A DNA stretch of 30,891 nt from a virus. The stretch lies in the IMG/VR virus record IMGVR_UViG_3300017775_000004, positions 1 to 30,891 of that record. One strand, given 5' to 3'. Below, piece by piece: positions 23,079-30,388 of the stretch (position 1 is the first letter of the stretch; the number at the start of each line of letters is the position of its first letter). The position numbers and the translations under genes are program-made. The notes under the pieces are model-generated. The model did no database searches. It worked only from the letters and a program-made list of their open reading frames with translations, and was not told the DNA's origin.

Positions 23079-23681
23079 TCAGACCGAGTCGAGGATCTCC
23101 CGGCGCTTCGACTCGAACTCGTCCGGTGAGATCAGGCCCTGGTCGAGCATCGCCTGGAGGCTGCGCAGGCGCTCGGGCGCGCCGGTCGGTCCGGCCGGGG
23201 CGTCGACGCGGGGAGGCCCGTCAGAGATCCGGCTCCGCACGTACTCGCCGATCTCGGCTACCCGCTCCTTGGGCATCACCTGCTTGATCACGGCCTTGTT
23301 GCCGGAGACGAAGATCACCAGCGACCCGCTCGTCATCTTGGTCTCGGTCTGGATCGAGCTGACCTTCGAGTAGGGGAAGTCCTCCTGTCGCGAGCGCGCC
23401 ATCCCCTTCTCGAAGAAGAAGAGCCGGCGCTCGGTGACGACGAGCAGCCCCTGGCGGCCGTCGTATCCGCCGGCGGCAAGGTTCAGGACCATCTCGCCTT
23501 CGGCGAGGAGCTCGTGCACCGCCTTCAGCTCCCGGCGTACGCCGATCGTGTGCCGCAGCTTCTGGCGCGCCAGCTCCCGAATCTCCGCGCTGAGCCCTTC
23601 ACCGATATCTGCCGGCTCGCCGTCGTCCAGCGGCACGGCGTCTTGGCTTTCGGTCTCGGACTTGCCTCTCCTGAACCCCAT
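23079..23681 (-). CDS. PH domain and SHOCT domain protein
   Basis: A 200-residue protein. Residues about 58-150 fit a bacterial PH domain (LAAGGYDGRQGLLVVTERRL FFFEKG across the core, then PYSKVSSIQTE and LVIFVSGNKAVIKQV). Residues 171-199 are a SHOCT domain (LRSLQAMLDQGLISPDEFES), a short module found at the C-terminus of many bacterial proteins and thought to mediate oligomerisation. The first 40 residues are charged and disordered. A GGGAGAGG ribosome site precedes the start. On the minus strand in the presumed lysogeny region, it may be expressed in the prophage. Function unknown; membrane-linked exclusion is one guess. Confidence 0.85.
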   Translation of the reverse strand: MGFRRGKSETESQDAVPLDDGEPADIGEGLSAEIRELARQKLRHTIGVRRELKAVHELLAEGEMVLNLAAGGYDGRQGLLVVTERRLFFFEKGMARSRQEDFPYSKVSSIQTETKMTSGSLVIFVSGNKAVIKQVMPKERVAEIGEYVRSRISDGPPRVDAPAGPTGAPERLRSLQAMLDQGLISPDEFESKRREILDSV

Positions 23682-23786
23682 CGCCTGCCTCTCCCTCGCT
23701 CGCTAGTTCACGACCTTCGGGCGCCATCCATCCGTCCGAACGCACGTTCTATCCTGCCCTGCCCATCCCCCGGAGAGGAGGGCGCG

Positions 23787-24041
23787 ATGATCGACCCGGA
23801 GACCCTGGCCGGCTTGCCCATCGAGGCGCGCGAGCGGATCGCGTACCAGCTCATGGCGGATGCCGCCTACCAGGCGGCAGGTGTCCTCGGCCCTACGCAC
23901 CCGCACTCTTGCGCCCTGGACGAGATCGGCTCGCTGTACGATCAGCGACCTTCTCTCCGAGCTGTCGCGCCTTCCGGTTCGCCTTCACCGGATCGGTCGG
24001 GGAACTTGCCGATTCTTCGGTTGCTTCCACCTCTCGGATGA
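23787..24041 (+). CDS. small protein overlapping the repressor gene, uncertain
   Basis: An 84-residue frame with a good ribosome site (GGAGAGGAGG six bases before ATG). The first half looks like protein (LPIEARERIAYQLMADAAYQ). The second half is Ser/Pro/Arg-rich and overlaps the 3' end of the antisense repressor gene by about 149 bases, so its end may be unselected. It could be a gene truncated by rearrangement. No family recognised. Confidence 0.45.
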   Translation: MIDPETLAGLPIEARERIAYQLMADAAYQAAGVLGPTHPHSCALDEIGSLYDQRPSLRAVAPSGSPSPDRSGNLPILRLLPPLG

Positions 24042-24303
24042 TGTCGGCGGGGGTGCTCGCGTAGAGCACCAGCATCCGCAGGAGGGCGAGAGCGTCCGGC
24101 TTGTTCAGGCCGGACTCCCATCGGTAGATCTTGTTCTCGCTCTCGCCGATCGCCTCTCCCACGGCCCGCCGGGTTAGACCGGCGGCGTCGCGGCGTCGGC
24201 GCAGGACTGCTCCGAGGTCAGGCACAACCGCATAGTCAGATACGCCGATGCTAATCGCAACCGGCTGATCTGCCGATGTGGGGTTGACTATGTACATCTG
24301 CAT
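23893..24303 (-). CDS. putative CI-type repressor (HTH Cro/C1 family)
   Basis: A 136-residue protein. Residues 30-92 form a Cro/C1-type HTH (LGAVLRRRRDAAGLTRRAVG; GESENKIYRWESGLNKPDAL). The C-terminal 45 residues are basic and disordered. There is no LexA-like peptidase domain, so RecA-driven self-cleavage is unlikely. Its divergent position next to a Cro-like gene is the classic immunity arrangement. The start is uncertain: ATG 24303 or 24297 are possible and neither has a clear Shine-Dalgarno; the HTH is retained in both. Confidence 0.75.
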   Translation of the reverse strand: MQMYIVNPTSADQPVAISIGVSDYAVVPDLGAVLRRRRDAAGLTRRAVGEAIGESENKIYRWESGLNKPDALALLRMLVLYASTPADIIREVEATEESASSPTDPVKANRKARQLGEKVADRTASRSRPGRKSAGA

Positions 24304-24313
24304 ATGTCAGTCT
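24284..24313 (+). promoter_or_regulatory. possible leaderless promoter for the Cro-like gene
   Basis: TTGACT (24284-24289), an 18-base spacer and CAGTCT (24308-24313) precede the ATG at 24321 by seven bases. No Shine-Dalgarno is present. The -10 box is weak, so confidence is moderate. The interval also holds two small palindromes, ATGTACAT (24290-24297) and CATATG (24301-24306), possible operator half-sites. Confidence 0.45.
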
Positions 24314-24320
24314 GCCGCAC

Positions 24321-24569
24321 ATGACCACCGCAGAGCGCATCCGCGAGGCCCGAGAGGCGTGCGGACTCAGCCAGGCGAAGCTCGCCGCGCTGATCGACGT
24401 CTCCCCGGCGACCGTCTACCGCTGGGAAACGGGCAGGTCGGAGCCGCCGATCGGTTCGGCCGGTCAGATGGCCCGCGCCCTGGGTGTCGCTCTGGACTCG
24501 CTGTACGTCCACGAGCAGGACGCTTCCACACCCGCCGAGCCCGCTGGGAAAAACGCGGCGGCGGCATGA
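24321..24569 (+). CDS. Cro-like HTH protein
   Basis: An 82-residue protein with a complete XRE-type HTH over residues 1-65 (ERIREAREACGLSQAKLAAL; VSPATVYRWETGRSEPP; MARALGVALDSLYVHEQDA). It is divergent from the repressor gene and heads the rightward early operon, so it likely plays the Cro role. Its stop overlaps the next ATG. Confidence 0.8.
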   Translation: MTTAERIREAREACGLSQAKLAALIDVSPATVYRWETGRSEPPIGSAGQMARALGVALDSLYVHEQDASTPAEPAGKNAAAA

Positions 24570-24922
24570 GCACGACCCACAACGACAACGCCCCCGGATC
24601 CCCTGCTTTGGACGGCCAGGGATCCGAGGGCGCCGACAGAGGAGAAGGATACATGGCCGGCAACAGGAATTCGGGCCGCCCGCCCTCGCCGCGCGCCCTG
24701 CGCGAGCTGGCGACGCTCGACATGGTCGACACCGGGCACGAGCTGGCCGAGATCGACGGGCTGCTCGGCTCGGCGATCCGGCTGCTCTCGCACGCGCAGC
24801 GGCGCGCCGCCCACGCGGCCACGACGAACACGCGGGCGCACCTGCGGGTGATCCGCTCTCACGAGCGCGACGACGCTCCGTACGAGGGCGTCGAGCGGCG
24901 CCACCTGAGGGTCGCCGCATGA
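24566..24922 (+). CDS. early protein, function unknown
   Basis: A 118-residue protein from the ATGA overlap at 24566. The first 30 residues are polar and low in complexity. An alternative start, ATG 24653, has a good GGAGAAGG site and gives 89 residues. The shared part is a charged helical protein (RALRELATLDMVDTGHELAE; LLGSAIRLLSHAQRRAAHA). No family recognised. Confidence 0.6.
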   Translation: MSTTHNDNAPGSPALDGQGSEGADRGEGYMAGNRNSGRPPSPRALRELATLDMVDTGHELAEIDGLLGSAIRLLSHAQRRAAHAATTNTRAHLRVIRSHERDDAPYEGVERRHLRVAA

Positions 24923-24987
24923 GCGCCCTCATCATCCTGCTCGCCTTCCTCGCCGTGCTGCTGTTCATCCAGGTGGTGGAGTCGTGA
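24919..24987 (+). CDS. 22-residue single-TM peptide
   Basis: A tiny gene coupled on both sides (ATGA, GTGA). It is nearly all hydrophobic (ALIILLAFLAVLLFIQVV). It is one of four very short hydrophobic genes of this kind in the window. Function unknown. Confidence 0.45.
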   Translation: MSALIILLAFLAVLLFIQVVES

Positions 24988-25205
24988 GCGGCCGGCTGTT
25001 CGCGGAGGGCCCGGAGGGCGCGACGATCTCCGCCCTGTACGACCCGGCGACCTACCCCGGGGCGCCCGGCGAGTCCTGCCGCGCCTGCACGGGCAGCGGC
25101 CACCGCCACTCCCGGATCGCCGGACGCTGGTACCTGATCGAGTGCTCGGTCTGCGAGGGCGGCGGGACCGTGACGTCCGTGTCGATCGGGAGGGCCGCGG
25201 CGTGA
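24984..25205 (+). CDS. small zinc-finger protein
   Basis: A 73-residue protein with two CxxC-G pairs, CRACTGSG and CSVCEGGG, the DnaJ-type zinc ribbon layout. The spacing (about 21 residues) fits one zinc site. Such proteins occur often in actinophage early operons with unknown roles. GTG start, coupled by GTGA. Confidence 0.65.
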   Translation: MSGRLFAEGPEGATISALYDPATYPGAPGESCRACTGSGHRHSRIAGRWYLIECSVCEGGGTVTSVSIGRAAA

Positions 25206-25516
25206 GCGCGTACTACGTCGGCGGCGAGGGCCGCCACTACGAGCCCGAGGCCCCCGAGGACTACTGCCCCTGCGCGGACGCTGGCCTCGTCGAATGCTAC
25301 TGCGGAGGGCTCATCGGCCTGTCCGAGGCGCGCGAGTGGCTGGTGGGTCAGGGCGTGCTGGACGCCTTCCGCCTCTACGCCGACGAGATCATTGCCGAGG
25401 TCGAGGCGCGCCACCCGGAGAAGTTCGCCGGCTGGTACGACGAGACCCTGGCCGACAAGGCGTCCGAGCGTCTGCGCGGCCCGGACTACTCCGCGATCGT
25501 CGGGAGGGCGGCATGA
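25202..25516 (+). CDS. small early protein with CPC and CYC motifs
   Basis: A 104-residue protein starting at GTG 25202 (GTGA overlap). CPC and CYC near residues 22-34 may bind a metal. The remainder is helical and acidic (AREWLVGQGVLDAFRLYADE; EVEARHPEKFAGWYDETLAD). No family recognised. Confidence 0.6.
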   Translation: MSAYYVGGEGRHYEPEAPEDYCPCADAGLVECYCGGLIGLSEAREWLVGQGVLDAFRLYADEIIAEVEARHPEKFAGWYDETLADKASERLRGPDYSAIVGRAA

Positions 25517-25722
25517 GCCGCTACCGGCACCGCATCCTGCGCGAGCGCGAGGAGGCCGCGAAGGCCGCCGGATTCGCGTCGCTCGCCGACTACGAGGTCT
25601 ACCTCGACGACCCCGACGGCGGCCGCCACCCGGTGAGGGCGCACCTGGCCTCGCTCGGGATCGATCCGAGCCCCGTCGAGTTCCCCGTGTCGGCCGTCGA
25701 GGCCATGAGCTGGGAGGCGTGA
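25513..25722 (+). CDS. small early protein, function unknown
   Basis: A 69-residue protein. It has a basic helical N-terminus (RYRHRILREREEAAKAAGFA), then DYEVYLDDPDGGRHPV. It lies directly before the recombinase gene, two bases away, and may be co-expressed with it. Coupled by ATGA to the gene before. Confidence 0.55.
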   Translation: MSRYRHRILREREEAAKAAGFASLADYEVYLDDPDGGRHPVRAHLASLGIDPSPVEFPVSAVEAMSWEA

Positions 25723-25723
25723 G

Positions 25724-26707
25724 ATGAGCACTGCACTCGCAACCGTGCCCGCTGCCCAGCCGGGCGCGATCACGGCCATCAAGCAGATGTCGCCGGAGCA
25801 GGTCGCGGTCATCAAGCAGACCGTGGCCCAGAACGCGACGGATGCTGAGCTGGCGATGTTCCTCGAGCTGGCGAACCGCTACCAGCTCGACCCGTTCGCC
25901 CGCGAGATCTGGTGCATCTGCGAGACCAAGAACGGCCAGCGCACCACGAACAGCGACGGCACCATGAAGCCGGCGCAGATCATGGCCTCGCGCGACGGCT
26001 ACCTGGCGATCGCCAACCGGCACCCGCAGTTCGACGGCATGGAGTCAGACGTCGTCTGCGAGGGCGACACGTTCATCCGCAAGGGTGGGCAGGTCGAGCA
26101 CTCCTACGGCGCCAAGCGCGGCGCGATCATCGGCGCCTACGCGCTGGTGTACCGCAAGGACCGCACCAGGCCGGCGTACTTCTTCGCCCAGTGGTCCGAG
26201 TACGGCGCCCGCAACGCCGGCAACTCCTGGTCGCCGTGGTCGAAGTACGCCTCGGCCATGAACATCAAGGTCGCCGAGGCGATGGCGCTCAAGCGCGCCT
26301 TCTCCATCTCGGGGCTGGTGACCGAGGAGGAGATGGGCATGACCGACGCGCCCGTCGGCGCCAACGCGCTCGCGCTCCAGGAAACGGCGTCCACGCTCCC
26401 GCCCTTGGCCGACGTCGAGGGCTTCGCGGCGCGTTACGAGGCCATCGTCGAGCACATCCGGGCTAAGGGCCTCGATGCCAAGACGGTCTGGGCGGAGGCA
26501 GGCGTCTCGGCGCAGCGCGAGCTCGATGACGACGAGGTCTACCGGCAGGCGCGCTCCGCTGTGGGCGACGACCCGGACGACGACCCGATCGACGGCCAGG
26601 CCGAGGTGGTCGACGAGCCCACCGGCGACGCCGCGGTGGCCGATCAGATCGGCGACGAGGTCTTCTCCGGCCGCGATGCCGACCCGGACGCGGGCGGCGC
26701 GGCGTGA
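25724..26707 (+). CDS. bet: Bet/RecT-type single-strand annealing protein
   Basis: A 327-residue recombinase that anneals complementary single strands. Residues about 20-205 match phage Bet proteins: MFLELANRYQLDPFAREIW, then AQIMASRDGYLAIANRHPQF, GAYALVYRKDRTRPAYFFAQ, and KYASAMNIKVAEAMALKRAF. The last 65 residues are strongly acidic and disordered, perhaps for binding host SSB. No partner exonuclease is evident next to it. ATG 25724 is two bases past the previous stop. Confidence 0.9.
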   Translation: MSTALATVPAAQPGAITAIKQMSPEQVAVIKQTVAQNATDAELAMFLELANRYQLDPFAREIWCICETKNGQRTTNSDGTMKPAQIMASRDGYLAIANRHPQFDGMESDVVCEGDTFIRKGGQVEHSYGAKRGAIIGAYALVYRKDRTRPAYFFAQWSEYGARNAGNSWSPWSKYASAMNIKVAEAMALKRAFSISGLVTEEEMGMTDAPVGANALALQETASTLPPLADVEGFAARYEAIVEHIRAKGLDAKTVWAEAGVSAQRELDDDEVYRQARSAVGDDPDDDPIDGQAEVVDEPTGDAAVADQIGDEVFSGRDADPDAGGAA

Positions 26708-27207
26708 CCGTCACCTGGCGCGAGGGGGAGGCGTGGTTGGAGCGTGACGGAGCCCCGATGGGCATCCCGTTCGACGTCCGCATCGCCTCTTCGTCCCGGC
26801 CCGGCCGCGAGTACCGGATCGCCCGCGAGCACCGCGGCGACGGCGAGGGCGTGCTGATTCACTCGCCGGCCTGCGAGGCGTGGAGGCACCACGTCGGTCG
26901 GCGCAACTGCCGGCACGTCCGCGAGGCGTGCCGCATGGCTGACGATCCGGTCGCGTGGTTCTTCGACCACGTCCTCGCCGTCTGGACGCAGGGCGACAAC
27001 CTCACCGAGCGCGGGCGCGCCGCGCTCGCGTCCGAGATCTACCGCGCCCGTCAGGACGCGGAGAACCGGCGCGTGAACCTCATCATGTACCGCGTGCGCA
27101 TGGAGGACCGGGAGCGCGTCGCCGCGATCCGGGCCCTGATGACCGACGCCGAGCGCGAGGAGTACGACGCGGCGCGCGCGGCCGAGGCGATCGCGAGCTT
27201 CGCGTGA
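26704..27207 (+). CDS. early protein with SWIM-like Cys/His motif
   Basis: A 167-residue protein with an N-terminal beta domain (WLERDGAPMGIPFDVRIASS), then CEAWRHHVGRRNCRH (C58, C70, H72 approx.), which resembles an incomplete SWIM zinc finger. The rest is helical (RGRAALASEIYRARQDAENR). SWIM fingers bind nucleic acids, so its place next to Bet is suggestive. GTG start, GTGA overlap. Confidence 0.6.
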   Translation: MTVTWREGEAWLERDGAPMGIPFDVRIASSSRPGREYRIAREHRGDGEGVLIHSPACEAWRHHVGRRNCRHVREACRMADDPVAWFFDHVLAVWTQGDNLTERGRAALASEIYRARQDAENRRVNLIMYRVRMEDRERVAAIRALMTDAEREEYDAARAAEAIASFA

Positions 27208-27410
27208 TGCCCCGGTACGTGGTGTCAGTGGCCTCGCGCGCGACCGGCTACGTGTTCGACGTGTACGGACCGTTCGCGTCGCATGAGAAGGCGAGCGAGG
27301 TCGTCCAGAAGATCTACCGCGAGGGCCAAGAGGCCAACGCCTACTTCGGCCAGGACCATTCGGTCGTCTCCCACGAGATCAAGCCGCTCCCTCGGGGAAA
27401 GTTCCGATGA
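27207..27410 (+). CDS. small early protein, function unknown
   Basis: A 67-residue protein joined by TGATG to the preceding gene and ATGA to the next. It has a simple strand-helix-strand layout (YVVSVASRATGYVFDVYGPF; HEKASEVVQKIYREG; DHSVVSHEIKPLP). No family recognised, though it looks like a compact folded domain. Confidence 0.55.
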   Translation: MPRYVVSVASRATGYVFDVYGPFASHEKASEVVQKIYREGQEANAYFGQDHSVVSHEIKPLPRGKFR

Positions 27411-27823
27411 GCGCCGAGGAGCTCGTAGCCGAGATCGAGGCGGCCGAGGACGCGGCGCGCCTGGCGCTGGCCGAGGCCGAGCGGCACAAGACGGCCGCCC
27501 TGCTGGCCGAGGCGCGGCTGATCGCGCTGCTCGGAGACGGGGAGGCGGTCATCGCCCCCTCGGGGCGCGTGTTCGCCAAGGTCGAGGGACCGTCCGGCGC
27601 GGCGAAGGTCAACGAGGCGGCGATCGACGAGCACGCCGAGCGCCTGCCGGAGTCCTGCCGCCCCCGTCAGGTCACCCGCTACCCGGGCGTCACGGCGATC
27701 CGCGAGGCCGCCAAGGCGCACCAGCTCCCGGCCGGGGTGGCGCTCGAGGACCTCCTGGTGATGGCGACGGCCACCTCGAAGATCGTCCGCCGCTCCCTGC
27801 CGGGCGTTCGGAGCGCCGCATGA
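27407..27823 (+). CDS. early protein with N-terminal coiled coil
   Basis: A 138-residue protein. Residues 1-45 form a coiled coil (EELVAEIEAAEDAARLALAE). Residues 46-60 form a beta turn (GDGEAVIAPSGRVFAKVEG), then a helical domain (EHAERLPESCRPRQVTRYPG; AKAHQLPAGVALEDLL). This layout is seen in phage accessory proteins near recombination genes. A role with Bet is possible but not shown. Confidence 0.55.
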   Translation: MSAEELVAEIEAAEDAARLALAEAERHKTAALLAEARLIALLGDGEAVIAPSGRVFAKVEGPSGAAKVNEAAIDEHAERLPESCRPRQVTRYPGVTAIREAAKAHQLPAGVALEDLLVMATATSKIVRRSLPGVRSAA

Positions 27824-28671
27824 CCGACAAGGAGCGCATCGACGCGCTGCGGGCGGCACTGGCGCAGTACGCCTCCATCGACCCGGACGACGAGCCCTGG
27901 ACGGTGCCGCTCTGGCAGCCCGCCCGCGACGCCCTCCGCGCCGACGACGAGGCCGTCCGGCAGGGTGAGCCCTGCCACATCTGCGGGGATCCGCGCAACT
28001 CCCCTGGCGGACTGTATTGCTCCGCTGGGCACCCGGACCCCGCCGAGTCCCCATCGGAGACTCGCGGCGGACTGATCCACCAGCCGACGCGCCGCGAGAT
28101 GGGAGTGGATGCACCGGACTTCGGGCCGCACCTCGGCCAGCCCTCCCCGCCCGGACCTCCGGCGCCGCCCACGCGCGGCATGTGGGGAGAGGGTGGCGCG
28201 GGACCGGGGAGGGTCTACTGCGACCTGCCGCCCGACGGCTGGCGCTGCACGCGCGAGCGAAGCCACGAAGGGCCGTGCGTCGCCGTCCCTGAGGACTACA
28301 CGGCGCTGGAGTCGATCGAGCGCCTGCAAGCGCAGGTGGTCCATCTGGCCGGGCGGCTTGGCGAGGCGCACCGCGAGCGAGACGCGCTGGCCCAGCGCCT
28401 TGAGTCGATCACCCCGGGCACCGCCGCCGAGCCCTCCCCGGAGGCCCGGGAGGCGGCGAGGGAGTGGGGCAAAGGACTCGCGGTAGGAGCGAAGGTCGAG
28501 ACGCCCACGGGGATGAAGGGTCGCATCTACGGCGGCCCTCGCCCCGAGCCGGACGGGCGCGGGTGGTCGTGGCTCGTCTACTTCAACGGCGAGGATCGGC
28601 CGCGCTGGTGGATGGACTACGGCCTGCGCGTCCAGGCGGCGATCCGTGACGAGCTGGGGGGTGGGGCGTGA
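27820..28671 (+). CDS. early protein with zinc motifs and an SH3-like C-terminus
   Basis: A 283-residue protein from the ATGA overlap at 27820. Residues about 52-70 hold CHICGDPRNSPGGLYCSAGH, a zinc-ribbon-like motif. Residues about 133-155 hold CDLPPDGWRCTRERSHEGPC, a second Cys/His motif common in actinobacterial small proteins. A coiled coil lies at about 165-200. The C-terminus (VGAKVETPTGMKGRIYGGPR) resembles an SH3 or Tudor-like barrel. The Pro-rich segment at 105-120 is a linker. Function unknown. Confidence 0.6.
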   Translation: MTDKERIDALRAALAQYASIDPDDEPWTVPLWQPARDALRADDEAVRQGEPCHICGDPRNSPGGLYCSAGHPDPAESPSETRGGLIHQPTRREMGVDAPDFGPHLGQPSPPGPPAPPTRGMWGEGGAGPGRVYCDLPPDGWRCTRERSHEGPCVAVPEDYTALESIERLQAQVVHLAGRLGEAHRERDALAQRLESITPGTAAEPSPEAREAAREWGKGLAVGAKVETPTGMKGRIYGGPRPEPDGRGWSWLVYFNGEDRPRWWMDYGLRVQAAIRDELGGGA

Positions 28672-28895
28672 CGCCGAGCAAGAAGACGTTCTCTCGCCTC
28701 GGGTGGTGGATGCCGGTCCGGGAGGACGGCGCAGACGGGCGCTGGCACCACTTCCGGGAGGGTGGTTCGAGGTGCGGGCGGTTCAGCGAGGGTCGCGTGT
28801 ACGGGAACGCCGACGAGCGTTACCGGCACGACCTCCCTCGCCAAGGTGAGGTCTGCGACGAGTGCCAGCGAGCGCTTGCGGAAGGCGGCGCATGA
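28668..28895 (+). CDS. small early zinc-binding protein
   Basis: A 75-residue protein with Cys at GSRCGRF and a C-terminal CDECQRALAEGG, the pattern of a small zinc-ribbon. It starts at GTG 28668 (GTGA overlap). Aromatic and basic N-terminus (KKTFSRLGWWMPVRED). Confidence 0.55.
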   Translation: MTPSKKTFSRLGWWMPVREDGADGRWHHFREGGSRCGRFSEGRVYGNADERYRHDLPRQGEVCDECQRALAEGGA

Positions 28896-29068
28896 CCACC
28901 ACCCAACGCCCCTACGACGGGTACGCCCCGTTCGACGACGACCCGGCCTACGCGCGCCCCCAGGACTACACGGCGCGCTGGCGCCCCCGGGGCTCGGGAG
29001 CTGCCGTCCTCTGGCTGGCGGCGGTCCCCGGGCTGGTGGCCCTGATCGTCTGGGCGGTGGGGCGGTGA
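28892..29068 (+). CDS. 58-residue protein with C-terminal TM
   Basis: The N-terminal 35 residues are polar (YDGYAPFDDDPAYARPQDY). The C-terminal 22 are hydrophobic (AAVLWLAAVPGLVALIVWAV). Tail-anchored topology. ATGA overlap. Function unknown. Confidence 0.5.
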   Translation: MTTTQRPYDGYAPFDDDPAYARPQDYTARWRPRGSGAAVLWLAAVPGLVALIVWAVGR

Positions 29069-29226
29069 GCCGCCTTCCTTCCGGGATGACCGTCCTCTCG
29101 ATGAAGCGGATGGCCGATGGCATCAACGCGATGGCCCTGGAGATCTCCGTCAGCCTTCGCCTCGTCCACTCCTACAAGACGTACCTCTGGGCCTTCGGCG
29201 ACAGCGACTCGGGGATGTGGACGTGA
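29065..29226 (+). CDS. small early protein, function unknown
   Basis: A 53-residue protein from GTG 29065 (GTGA overlap with the preceding gene). Predicted two helices (GMTVLSMKRMADGINAMALE; RLVHSYKTYLWAFGD). Its end overlaps the next GTG. No family recognised. Confidence 0.45.
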   Translation: MSRLPSGMTVLSMKRMADGINAMALEISVSLRLVHSYKTYLWAFGDSDSGMWT

Positions 29227-29561
29227 CCCCCGACGACCGCGACCGGCTGCGCGAGCTGGCGGCGAGGGCTCCTGGCGCGCGCTTCATCCGCGGCTCGCGT
29301 CTCCTCGCCCTCCTCGACGACCTCCGGGACGCCGAGGCGCGGGTGGCGCGGGCGCGCATCGTGGCGGACCACTGGCGAAGCGGAGCGCTCAACTGGGGCG
29401 AGGCGCCGATGCCCGGCCGCATGGCGGCGCATCCGCTCTGCCTGGTGCTGGACGCCCTCGACGGGGAGACGGACCCGGCGAGGCTCGGCGTCTCTGCCGG
29501 CGTGGACTTCGACGCGCTGGCCGACCTCGCCCCCGACGAGACGGGAGGGGCTGGTGGCTGA
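29223..29561 (+). CDS. early protein, function unknown
   Basis: A 112-residue helical protein (RLRELAARAPGARFIRGSRL; LDDLRDAEARVARARIVADH; HPLCLVLDALDGE). I chose GTG 29223 because it gives the standard GTGA overlap; GTG 29217 is possible. Stop overlaps the next start by eight bases. Confidence 0.5.
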   Translation: MTPDDRDRLRELAARAPGARFIRGSRLLALLDDLRDAEARVARARIVADHWRSGALNWGEAPMPGRMAAHPLCLVLDALDGETDPARLGVSAGVDFDALADLAPDETGGAGG

Positions 29562-29862
29562 CGAGCCGCTCAGCGCGGAGGAGCGCGACGAGTTCTGGGA
29601 GGCCAGCGGGTGGGACCGCGGCGACATCCTTGACTTCGCTGGCCGTTACGAGGCCACCTGCCGCACCCTGGAGGCCGAGCGGGACAGGCTGCGGGCGGCG
29701 CTGGAGTTCTACGCGAACCGCCACAACTACGAGGAGCGGGTCCGGGAGTTCCGCGGCCTCTACGGCGAGGCGCGCCGCAGCTACGTGCAGCCCATCGAGG
29801 AAGACGACTACGGCGCCCGCGCCCGCGCCGCCCTCGCCCCCGACCCCCCGGCGGGGACGTGA
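29554..29862 (+). CDS. early protein, function unknown
   Basis: A 102-residue protein, acidic at both ends and with a long helix (ATCRTLEAERDRLRAALEFY). The pattern of a coiled coil followed by ARARAALA is very common in actinophage small proteins. No function known. Confidence 0.55.
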   Translation: MADEPLSAEERDEFWEASGWDRGDILDFAGRYEATCRTLEAERDRLRAALEFYANRHNYEERVREFRGLYGEARRSYVQPIEEDDYGARARAALAPDPPAGT

Positions 29863-30056
29863 GCATGGCGTCGACCCCGGCGATGGCGGCGGTGTTCGCC
29901 CCGCATCCCTCGCCGCTCCCGGCGCTGGTGTGGGTGCCGTGCGCCTCGTGCTGGGGACAGCGGCGCCAGTTCGTCCAGGACGCCCGCGGTCGTTGGTGGG
30001 GGCGCGACTGCCCGCGCTGCGAGGGCTCCGGCGAGGTGCTGGAGGACGCCCGGTGA
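29859..30056 (+). CDS. small zinc-ribbon protein
   Basis: A 65-residue protein with VPCASCWGQ and DCPRCEGSG, two CxxC pairs 21 residues apart, again the DnaJ-type ribbon. GTG 29859 overlaps the previous stop; an in-frame ATG at 29865 is an alternative. Similar in plan to the protein at 24984. Confidence 0.55.
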   Translation: MSMASTPAMAAVFAPHPSPLPALVWVPCASCWGQRRQFVQDARGRWWGRDCPRCEGSGEVLEDAR

Positions 30057-30388
30057 GCTACACCGTCTACCTCGAGGTGGATCTGGGCGGCCCTGAGCCC
30101 TCGTGCGTCGAGCACGAGCACCTGAACTACACCTACAACGTCTCGCCGATGTTCCGGGAGGCGTTGGGTGGCGAGGGGCTGAACGACCTGCACGGCATCG
30201 AGGCCGGTGTCGCGGCCCAGCGACTCGGCCACGCGATCGGCCAGATGGCCTATCCGGGGAACCGCGAGAAGTACGAGGCCATGAACCCGCCGAACGGCTG
30301 GGGCGACCACCAGGGCGCCATCAGGTTCCTCCAGCGGCTCCGCGCGATCTGCGAGGCACACCCCAAGGCCCGGGTCGTGATCTCGTGA
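30053..30388 (+). CDS. conserved early phage protein, function unknown
   Basis: A 111-residue protein. The run NYTYNVSPMFREALGG, then LNDLHGIEAG and EAMNPPNGWGDHQGAIRF, is a pattern I recognise as recurring in early regions of many tailed phages, always without known function. GTG start at 30053 (GTGA overlap); the stop overlaps the next GTG. Confidence 0.7.
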   Translation: MSYTVYLEVDLGGPEPSCVEHEHLNYTYNVSPMFREALGGEGLNDLHGIEAGVAAQRLGHAIGQMAYPGNREKYEAMNPPNGWGDHQGAIRFLQRLRAICEAHPKARVVIS

